DNA of 64,000 bases. It comes from CAXXHQ01 sp963665265 (GTDB lineage Bacteria > Planctomycetota > Planctomycetia > Pirellulales > Thermoguttaceae). Shown piece by piece: positions 1-6,091 of the stretch. The notes under the pieces are model-generated. The model had not been told where the DNA came from. It did not search any database and worked only from the letters and a program-made list of their open reading frames with translations. The stretch covers positions 1,426,001 to 1,490,000 of the forward strand of contig OY762224.2 of NCBI GenBank assembly GCA_963665265.2, in the 5' to 3' direction. The translations under genes were made by a program, and so were the position numbers. Position 1 is the stretch's first letter; every line of letters starts with the position of its first letter.

Positions 1-9
1 TCTCCCTGC

Positions 10-189
10 CTAGAGTCGCGCGTCGTCCGTATCGACTGCGCGGCAAGCAATCAAAAAACGCGCCCGGTCAAAGCGCGGGTTGTGGTTCTTCAATTCTTCG
101 GCCAACGCGATCGCCGCAAGGTAACGGGCGGTTTCGTCCGCAATAGTGGCAATCGCGTATGCAATAGCTCTTAAATGTTTGCGCGGCAT
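10..189 (-). CDS. Small hypothetical protein, 59 aa
   Basis: The open frame starts ATG at 189 and ends TAG at 12-10. The product begins MPRKHLRAIAYAIATIADE and is predicted to be helical, with an Ala-rich first half and an Arg-rich second half. I do not recognise the family. It is the last gene of a four-gene minus-strand set whose members touch or overlap, so it is probably translated from the promoter at 965-993. It was found by direct reading because it is very short. Gene density and same-strand packing are like phage or plasmid accessory genes. Confidence 0.5.
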   Translation of the reverse strand: MPRKHLRAIAYAIATIADETARYLAAIALAEELKNHNPRFDRARFLIACRAVDTDDARL

Positions 190-198
190 GGTTGCGAC

Positions 199-369
199 TC
201 ACTTTTTTGGGGTGACGTGGCGAATGGACGCTTGCGGGGCGGGTTTCGGTTTGGGCAATTTGGTTGCGTGAAATTTAGCGACCGTCGCCCCGCCCTTGTG
301 ATAACGGGGCGGGGCGTCCGCAAACGAGGGGCTAGCAAATAGCAAGACAATCAGGATTGCTCGAAACAT
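199..369 (-). CDS. Small secreted protein, 56 aa
   Basis: The start ATG at 369-367 overlaps the TAA of the preceding gene (TAATG junction), which indicates translational coupling. The N-terminus MFRAILIVLLFASPSFADA is a classic Sec signal peptide with an Ala-x-Ala-type cleavage site. The mature part is only about 37 residues, basic and Pro/Lys-rich, without cysteines. No family is recognised. A tiny exported basic peptide in a mobile-element operon could act at the envelope, but that is inference. The stop (TGA, 201-199) lies 9 bases before the next start. Confidence 0.5.
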   Translation of the reverse strand: MFRAILIVLLFASPSFADAPPRYHKGGATVAKFHATKLPKPKPAPQASIRHVTPKK

Positions 370-686
370 TAGATTCCCCTGACAAATTCGACCGTCGTAG
401 CGGTTTGCTCGAAATAGATTGACTCTTGCCCTAACTCGATTGCGAAGTCTCCGGCAAGTTTACGCAAGGTGGGAACGTCGCCCGACTCGACGCAAGCCCA
501 AACCTTTAGGTTTACGTCCCGCGCGAAAGAACCGTCGGCCATGCGAAACACCCCTTGGCACGTTCCGTCTACCGTATGGCCCCCGATCGTCGCGTCAAGG
601 CGGGTAAGGCAAGAGTCAAGCTTGTTGGCTTCAACCGGTTGCCCGTCGTTGTAATTAGTGGGAAGCAAGATAAGGCACTTAATCAT
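369..686 (-). CDS. Hypothetical protein, 105 aa
   Basis: Second gene of the minus-strand operon. Its ATG at 686 lies inside the end of the upstream gene (8-bp overlap) and its TAA overlaps the next ATG, so four genes form one translational chain. The product begins MIKCLILLPTNYNDG and has alternating hydrophobic segments suggesting a compact alpha/beta fold. The stretch GHTVDGTCQGVFRMADG resembles a beta-hairpin. There is no signal peptide or recognised catalytic motif. Function unknown. Confidence 0.6.
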   Translation of the reverse strand: MIKCLILLPTNYNDGQPVEANKLDSCLTRLDATIGGHTVDGTCQGVFRMADGSFARDVNLKVWACVESGDVPTLRKLAGDFAIELGQESIYFEQTATTVEFVRGI

Positions 687-942
687 GGTTGCGGCCTCCT
701 ATGGCGTAACGATAAGCTATGGGAACGTAAATCGTGATAACTTCCGCTTCGGGAACGATTGCGGCCAATTCGGCGGCCAATTCGCCCGGTTCCGCTTCCG
801 TTGACGTTACCCCGTCAATGAAGCGATGGTCGGCAATTTGTTCGATAGTGTAATCTTTGAGGCGTTTGGCGATTTCTTCGGCGTTCTTCGTTTGAACCGT
901 AAAATGAACGTAACCCGCCCGACCCGATGCGACTAGTTTCAT
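679..942 (-). CDS. Hypothetical protein, 87 aa, first gene of operon
   Basis: Start ATG at 942 is preceded by an AAGGGAAA-like ribosome-binding sequence and, 23 bases further up, by the -10 of a strong promoter (965-970). The product starts MKLVASGRAGYVHF, contains a helical segment rich in Glu/Lys (residues about 20-40), and ends with a hydrophobic segment AEVITIYVPIAYRY. It is small, cytosolic and unrecognised. As the first gene behind a promoter that shares its spacer sequence with the recombinase promoter, it is likely expressed under the same control. Confidence 0.6.
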   Translation of the reverse strand: MKLVASGRAGYVHFTVQTKNAEEIAKRLKDYTIEQIADHRFIDGVTSTEAEPGELAAELAAIVPEAEVITIYVPIAYRYAIGGRNHD

Positions 943-964
943 GGTGCGTTTCCCTTTCTACTTA

Positions 965-993
965 ATAATACCTCAATGCTGGCGTACTGTCAA
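965..993 (-). promoter_or_regulatory. Strong sigma70-type promoter of the small-gene operon
   Basis: On the minus strand a perfect TTGACA (993-988) is followed by a 17-base spacer and TATTAT (970-965). The first start codon is at 942. The spacer and the edge of the -35 contain the 17-mer AGTACGCCAGCATTGAG, whose complement also sits in the recombinase promoter at 3708-3724. A regulator binding there would occlude RNA polymerase. Confidence 0.75.
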
Positions 994-1025
994 CTAAAAT
1001 ATAAAAGAACGTCAGCATAAAGGTA
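969..1025. promoter_or_regulatory. Candidate repressor operator (imperfect inverted repeat)
   Basis: The arm TACCTCAATGCTGGCGTA (969-986) is matched, inverted, by AACGTCAGCATAAAGGTA (1008-1025), with 14 of 18 positions pairing. The left arm overlaps the promoter at 965-993. The same core, CTCAATGCTGGCGTACT, recurs at 3708-3724 in the recombinase promoter, and a weaker relative, CAATACTGGCGCACT, lies at 1578-1592. The pattern is what a dimeric phage- or element-type repressor would recognise. The regulator gene was not found in the window. Confidence 0.55.
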
Positions 1026-2061
1026 TTGGCGGTAACTGGGAGCTCGGCTCTAAGCCGTTGCGTATTGAAGACTTGCAGATTTCAGCCGAGAGTTACGCAA
1101 AATTGCGCCCTACTCTCGCTATATATTTCCCCTCTATTACTTCACGTGGGCGAGATAGAAAGGTAGAAATGAAAGTAATTAACTAACGGGGAGATAGGGA
1201 GCTTCAGGCGACTCACTAACGCGCGGTTATTGGTACGCGCGCGGTTATGTGTTTGAATCATTAGTAGATTGTAAACATTCGCACGAATCGGACGCCATTG
1301 CTCGGCTGGATTGAAGCGATAAAGAACGCATTGCCGCTAACGGCGGCCTTATCTACCGATTAGCCTTGCAGGATGCAAGGCAGGGGCAGGTATCGGCCAA
1401 CAGGCAATGACCGATTCGCAATAGAATAAAAAGAAGCGGAAGCAAGGCGGATAGACTCTAATCGCCAAGCAATCGCAACCCGTTGTCAATTTGCTAGATG
1501 CAACCGTTCCGCCCGAGTTCTTCGCCTTGCGTCTCACCTTTGTTTGCGGGTGACAGTATGCTTGCTTCGTTGCACGACAATACTGGCGCACTCTCAATAA
1601 TTGCGTTCGGATTACAGCGATCGTAACGATTGAAGCATTGCGGAGCGGGAGGGTGGGGTCAAAGGTGGTGAACGTAGTGGTTGTGGCGACGGCGCGGCCG
1701 CACCGCCCTATCCAAGCTGGCTTGCTTTGTCATCGAGGTCTGACGCGGCAATTTCCAAAACATGCCTGCCCAAGGCTTTGACAATGGTAGTCGAACGAGT
1801 CCGTCCGGCAATGCGGTCCGGACTTCAGTGTCATGCCGACAGCCAAGGCTCGGTCGGGGACTCCGATGGTTTGCGGTAGAGGATGTCGCCATACTACAAC
1901 TTGACCGTACGCCAGCACAAGAGTAGGATGCTCTGGTGAAACAAACGATGTTTTGGAGACGAAAGAGAAAAGAAGGTTGACGCGGTAATTCCCACGGGAT
2001 GACCGCCAAAAAAACGTCTGCGCCGCGTGGCTGAGAATGCTAGGCTTGAACGGAGGCTAGC
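1026..2061. other. About 1 kb without a convincing gene
   Basis: The open frames here have no ribosome-binding sites and compositions typical of chance frames. Two visible items are a short direct repeat, CGCGCGGTTAT, occurring twice around 1220-1248, and a degenerate copy of the operator core at 1578-1592. The stretch may hold the origin or attachment functions of the element, or a decayed gene, but nothing more can be supported. Confidence 0.4.
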
Positions 2062-2628
2062 ATGTTGAACAAGACTATCGTAGCTCTTGGAATCACAATT
2101 CTGTGCATGATCGCTGCGTTCCGACACGGGAACGTTCGCCATTTTGAGACGCCGACCGCCAGTGATCGCGTCATGGCGATGGCAATAGATGAACTTTCCA
2201 AACTGGAGGAGGATCGCACGTACGCCAAAGCCAGGTTAAACACGAACCTGGAAGAGTTGGTTCGCGAGGCGCTCGGAGAGGTGGAGAAGGGCGAAGCCGT
2301 CTGTCGCCGAATCATCGCCGAGGGCGACTTATATGGAGGGCCGGACATAGTCAAGGCCGCCGTCGCCAGGACGGAGTGCATGCTGAAGCTCCGCAAGGAG
2401 GAGCCGACCCTCGTTCGGTACGACGCCGGTATGACGCTTCGAGGCTATGCAGCCCTCAAACCTGGCATGAAAAAGACTGACGCGGACCAGATCCTTCGAT
2501 GCGACGGCGTAGAGCGATCCCGTTCCGGCCTCATGGCCACTTACGCTTGGCAAGAGGGCCTGGTTTGCATCGTCGTCACGTTCGAGAACGACAAGCTCCT
2601 CTCCAAAGCCCAGACGGGACTAGAATAA
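2062..2628 (+). CDS. Membrane-anchored or secreted protein with DUF3862/BamE-like C-terminus
   Basis: ATG at 2062 follows GGAGG with 5-base spacing. Residues 1-20 (LNKTIVALGITILCMIAA) form a signal anchor. A charged helical middle (about 35-95) carries many Glu and Arg. The last 60 residues read YAALKPGMKKTDADQIL, then a Gly/Ser turn, ATYAWQEG and VVTFENDKLLSKAQTGL. This matches the pattern of DUF3862/SmpA-OmlA (BamE-like) small beta-lactamase-inhibitor-like folds: a GM-x-Asp helix, a central Tyr-x-Trp strand and a terminal Phe-x-(Asn/Asp) strand with Lys-x-Gln-x-Gly-Leu. The fold assignment is from family knowledge; its role in this element is unknown. Confidence 0.6.
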   Translation: MLNKTIVALGITILCMIAAFRHGNVRHFETPTASDRVMAMAIDELSKLEEDRTYAKARLNTNLEELVREALGEVEKGEAVCRRIIAEGDLYGGPDIVKAAVARTECMLKLRKEEPTLVRYDAGMTLRGYAALKPGMKKTDADQILRCDGVERSRSGLMATYAWQEGLVCIVVTFENDKLLSKAQTGLE

Positions 2629-2679
2629 ATCTGAACAAGTATTGGAGGAACGCACCTACGCGGTGGCGTGTATAATAAA

Positions 2680-3228
2680 ATGGATGCCGTAGTTAAAAAG
2701 TTACATGTTTTTGATTTTGACAACCAGGAGGAATGGGATAAGGCGCTCAAGGTTGTTAATGACCCATTGGTTCTTCGCGCCCTCGATGCTGGAATGAATT
2801 CGTTATGTGCGCCAGGTGTGAAATGGGATCGAGACTTGGGCCCGTGGCGGTATTCTGACCGCCAGAGCCCTAATTGGCGGATTCTCGAAGCATCCTCTCC
2901 TACGCCTGATAGTCCGAATTGGTATCGCATCACTGGCCAATGCCATGTCATCGCACCGTGGTGTGCAGCGGTCGGCAGTCTTCTTTTTCCTGATCATCAA
3001 TGGTACTACGCTCATAATTCGGATGTTCCCAAGCATGGTTGCCATTCTGCGGGGATTGGATTTCAGAAGGAAAGGTCATCCCTTATTGTGATGGACATTC
3101 TTTTCTCCCCAGAAGCCTTGCGTGAACGGCAGGAATGGGAGTTGGCTCGATCACTTACGGGGCCGCGATCACAACATCTTCCATTGTTAGATGCCATCGA
3201 ACGGTTTGAAGTTGGACGCCATACTTGA
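2680..3228 (+). CDS. Hypothetical cytosolic protein, 182 aa
   Basis: The frame opens at GTG 2668, but a TATAAT hexamer covers 2671-2676 and the ATG at 2680 (MDAVVKKLHVFDFDNQEEW) is an alternative start; I chose 2680 with low certainty. The product is rich in Trp, Tyr and His, with no signal peptide. A central segment around GQCHVIAPWCAAVGSLLFP and a later HNSDVPKHGCHSAGIG contain Cys and His residues that could bind metal. I do not recognise the family. It lies 39 bases or more after the DUF3862-like gene on the same strand. Confidence 0.55.
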   Translation: MDAVVKKLHVFDFDNQEEWDKALKVVNDPLVLRALDAGMNSLCAPGVKWDRDLGPWRYSDRQSPNWRILEASSPTPDSPNWYRITGQCHVIAPWCAAVGSLLFPDHQWYYAHNSDVPKHGCHSAGIGFQKERSSLIVMDILFSPEALRERQEWELARSLTGPRSQHLPLLDAIERFEVGRHT

Positions 3229-3697
3229 TGCGAAGCATTTCCGCCGATCGGCATGATTGCGGGCATGCCAATCGACCGGCCGACGGCTTGTATTAGTGAC
3301 ATAGGCGGCGAGAGCGGCGTTGGAACACCGGCTTGGCATGGTTCTAAATGCGAACGGGCCGCCCGCCTGCGAGACGGACAGCCTGTTGCATAATTGCGAA
3401 CCGTGAACGGCGCTCCGAAGTCATTTGGCGGGACGTGTTACGGCCACGGCGAATCCATTGTAGGCCGGTGCAGCGACGAATAAACGACCTCGACCATGAT
3501 CTCCGCGAGCGCGAACGATGATGCTTCATGCCTTACTCCTGTCGGGTGAGACATACGAAATGCATATCCGCTTTTTATCATAAACCGTCCTTCTCGCAAG
3601 CTTTTTTAAGTGAGTCTAGCTCGTTTTCGCCTGTTTTTTCGGGGGATTCGTCCCCTACCGTCGAAAGCGTTCGCATAGACATCGGAAATATCCCTCC
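3229..3697. other. Intergenic stretch, no gene seen
   Basis: About 470 bases between the hypothetical gene and the recombinase promoter. Open frames are short and antisense-like. No repeat or hairpin with a T-run was identified. Confidence 0.35.
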
Positions 3698-3726
3698 TTG
3701 ACATTTGCTCAATGCTGGCGTACTAT
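3698..3726 (+). promoter_or_regulatory. Promoter of the serine recombinase gene with shared 17-bp element
   Basis: A perfect TTGACA (3698-3703), a 17-base spacer and TACTAT (3721-3726) precede the recombinase ATG at 3765. The spacer plus start of the -10 contains CTCAATGCTGGCGTACT (3708-3724), identical to 972-988 in the operon promoter but in the opposite orientation relative to transcription. Transcription would start near 3733, which excludes the farther upstream start codon at 3705. Confidence 0.7.
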
Positions 3727-3764
3727 TGACTATGAGGCTAACTGCAAGCAACGAGGACGAGAAT

Positions 3765-4642
3765 ATGCCCGCTAAGAAAAACGTCACTAAGATTGTCGCC
3801 TATTATCGGCTTAGCAAGCCGAAGAAGGGAAAAAACAAGGCCGAAACCATTCGTGACGCCTATGGCCTCGAAGATCAACGGCGAGAAGTCGCCAGAATCG
3901 CGGAAGAGTACGGGGCCATAATCATTGCCGAATTTCAGGAGATTGTCACAGGGACAAAGAAGAAGCCGCATAGAGAAGAATTAGAAAAGGCGATCGCGGC
4001 GTGTAGGATGCACAAGGCCATCCTGGTGATCGGCAAACAAGATCGCTTAGCTCGTAGCGTCGCTTTTATTGCCAATTTAATGGAAGCCGGCATCGACTTT
4101 ATTGCGCAGATCGTCCTCAGCAATCAAAGCTGGAGACGCATTTCCGTGCGATCATTGACGAGGAGGAGGCGGATCGCATCTCGGAACGCACGGCTCGCGC
4201 AATGGCCGTGGCCAAGGAGAAGGGAATCAAGCTCGGTTCGGCTCGGCCAGGACATTGGGAAGGGCGTGAGCACTTGCGAGGATACAAACAAGCGACGGCC
4301 GCAAGCGCTTTGGCTCGCACGGAGCGAGCTAAGGAACAATACCGTTACTTATTTTCGCTCATCTGCGAGCTAAATGAGGAAGGCGTGCCGCTGACCGTGA
4401 TAGCCGAACGGCTTAACGAACTTGGGTACGTCACGGCGGCCGGTAAACCGTTTCATAGAATCGCCGTCGCTCGTATATTCAACTTGTTCGGCAAGGAACC
4501 GCGTCCCGACGTCTTCCTCACAGGCGAGTGCGGGACATGCGGGCGAAAGTTTCGCGTTCCCTGGATTCAGCAAAAGGCTCATGAAGAAAAGGGCGAGCCT
4601 TACCTCTGCTATCGTTGTGCGAAGAACATAGAGTCGCAATGA
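3765..4642 (+). pseudogene. Large serine recombinase (resolvase family), frameshifted
   Basis: The N-terminal part starts ATG 3765 after GAGG (8-base spacing). It shows the resolvase catalytic signature AYYRLS (nucleophilic Ser) and IGKQDRLARSV, the DRLxR motif. At about 4103-4107 the frame shifts by -1: the 0-frame loses similarity after GIDFIA, while the other frame continues CADRPQQSKLETHFRAII, then DEEEADRISERTARAM and EKGIKLG, exactly where resolvases have HxxAxxxExERxxISERT. The second part (ATG 4202 if read alone) has a short recombinase domain (NEEGVPLTVIAERLNELGY) and a C-terminal CxxC...CxxC zinc ribbon. A single-base deletion, sequencing error or programmed shift are all possible. 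As read, no intact enzyme is encoded. Confidence 0.75.
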
Positions 4643-4717
4643 CAATGCTCGTCGCTCACGTCAAGCGATAGACGGGACGCTCTGCGACTTTCTTAGACGC
4701 AAAGGCTTAAATCGGAT

Positions 4718-4745
4718 TTGAGATTGACTCGTCTTGGCGTAGAAT
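4718..4745 (+). promoter_or_regulatory. Weak promoter candidate upstream of the 4784 gene
   Basis: TTGAGA (4718-4723), a 16-base spacer and TAGAAT (4740-4745) lie 38 bases before the start codon at 4784. The match is only moderate. Confidence 0.35.
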
Positions 4746-4783
4746 CTCTACGCTGGACTTAAGAAACCTTGGAAGGAACCAAT

Positions 4784-5074
4784 ATGATTCGGAAGAAGAG
4801 TATTCCTAACGGCGTGATGCTGAGAGTCAAACCATTTAACGAACCGAACCGGAATGCCGCCTGCGAAATCCTGGCAAGAGTCGTGTCGTCGCAGGGAACT
4901 CGACGCGATGCGCATATCTGCGTATGCAATCTTAACAACTTGATGACGCTGAGCGATACGACAATCCTGATGACGGCAATGCGATCCTTGCTTGAAGAGA
5001 CTCAAAAATATATGGATGAAGTGCAAGAGAAGGCGGCGAAAACAAAGACCAAAAAGAAACGGAAGGCAGATTAA
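4784..5074 (+). CDS. Small basic hypothetical protein, 96 aa
   Basis: I chose ATG 4784 (MIRKKSIPNGVMLRVKPF) because GGAAGGA lies 6 bases before it; an in-frame TTG at 4769 overlaps that site and is less likely. The product has a mixed N-terminal half and a long C-terminal helix ending in a run of Lys (about residues 80-96, KAAKTKTKKKRKAD), suggesting nucleic-acid binding. No family is recognised. It follows the broken recombinase on the same strand and may belong to the same element. Confidence 0.55.
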   Translation: MIRKKSIPNGVMLRVKPFNEPNRNAACEILARVVSSQGTRRDAHICVCNLNNLMTLSDTTILMTAMRSLLEETQKYMDEVQEKAAKTKTKKKRKAD

Positions 5075-5388
5075 TATAGAGCGAGCGGCGTGCAGCCGGT
5101 AGCGTCTGTCAATCTGCGCATAAATGTAGACGTTATCGAAAATAGAGCCTTCTCCGAGGATTTGGAGCTGGAGTTGCGGACGTGTATTTCTTCTCGATGA
5201 ACAACCGCATGGCGTCGAATTTGACCGTCTTGTGCCGGAAAACGATTGTTTGAGATGCGGATGACGGCCCTTTGAGTTCGTTCAGAAAGAACTCTTTGAG
5301 GGGCGTCACCCCCCCCCTCCCCGTCAGAAATCCGTCAATCCTTGGCTAACGCAGTCATTGCTTACATCGCTTATTGGCAAGAAACGTC

Positions 5389-5428
5389 GAAGCCTTCGTG
5401 GGCTTGGGCGAACCTACACGAAGGCTTC
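5389..5428 (-). terminator. Perfect 12-bp hairpin downstream of cheW
   Basis: GAAGCCTTCGTG (5389-5400) and CACGAAGGCTTC (5417-5428) pair perfectly around a 16-base loop. It lies about 70 bases past the cheW stop on the minus strand, so it may end that transcript. The following T-run is weak (GACGTTTCTT). The rest of 5075-5500 contains a C9 tract near 5309 and no convincing gene. Confidence 0.45.
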
Positions 5429-5500
5429 TAACAGGGCGAAGGCAAGTATTTATGTCGCTATCAAGACAAAATAGGCGGAGACGTCGCAAACTTTTCACGC

Positions 5501-5986
5501 CTAAACGCTGGCCGTCTCGTTTCCAATGTTCAAAAACCTCTCGACATCCAATAAAATAAGCAATTCGGCGTCAAGCTTCACAAGGCCGCTCAGATACTCA
5601 CGGCCTAAGCCGGATACGGTCGGCGGAGGCGGAGCGATTTTGTCCCGGTGAACTCGCAACACCTCGCTTACCGAATCCACTAAAATTCCCACCGTCTTTT
5701 TGTCGGATTGCAGGACCATGATCCGACTTTCCTCCGAAGGTTCCTCCTCGGATAGTCCGAATAGAATTTTCGGATCGCTAACCGGAATTACCATGTTTCG
5801 CAGGTTAATCAAACCAAGAATGTGCGGTTCCGCTTGCGGAATCCTAGTCATGTCGGCAAGTAAGATTATTTCTCGTACCTTAGTAATCTCAATTCCGAAT
5901 AGTTCGCCACAGAGACGAAAACTGACTAATTGCAGCGTGTCGAGACTCTCGGCGGCAAGCGTTGCGTTTGATGACGGTGCGGCCAT
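5501..5986 (-). CDS. cheW: Chemotaxis scaffold protein CheW
   Basis: A 161-residue product from ATG 5986; an upstream in-frame TTG at 6004 lies on the AGGAA ribosome-binding site. CheW couples transducers to the CheA kinase. The fold signature is clear: QLVSFRLCGELFGIEITKVREI at residues about 20-41, a PxxILGLINLRNMVIPVSD segment with the conserved Leu-Ile-Asn-Leu-Arg at about 65, and a C-terminal LVKLDAELLILLDVERFL strand pair. Length is normal for the family. It follows the transducer gene at 6092 on the same strand with about 100 bases between, so the two are probably co-expressed. No cheA, cheB or cheR lies nearby. Confidence 0.93.
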   Translation of the reverse strand: MAAPSSNATLAAESLDTLQLVSFRLCGELFGIEITKVREIILLADMTRIPQAEPHILGLINLRNMVIPVSDPKILFGLSEEEPSEESRIMVLQSDKKTVGILVDSVSEVLRVHRDKIAPPPPTVSGLGREYLSGLVKLDAELLILLDVERFLNIGNETASV

Positions 5987-6091
5987 ATAAGTTGGTTTCC
6001 TCAACGGAACGAATGATTGTAAAAAACCTGGCGACGCGGACGTTAATAAGGAGGGAAGACATCCGCGCCGCCAGGGGCAGGTAATATTTCG

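Larger units (their letters stand above)
10..5074. mobile_element. Integrative-element-like segment (partial, continues left)
   Basis: This segment groups a minus-strand operon of four small unrecognised genes, two plus-strand genes, a frameshifted large serine recombinase and a small plus-strand gene. The recombinase, the dense tiny genes with overlapping stops and starts, and the identical 17-bp sequence in two promoters argue for one mobile unit. Neither attachment site could be identified and the left end lies outside the window. The right limit at about 5.1 kb is inferred from the change to chemotaxis genes. Confidence 0.5.

Noticed and set aside
1349..1597. Minus-strand frame in the 1-2 kb gap
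   Set aside because: No ribosome site; composition not protein-like. The promoter-like relative of the operator at 1578-1592 upstream of it is too degraded to rely on.
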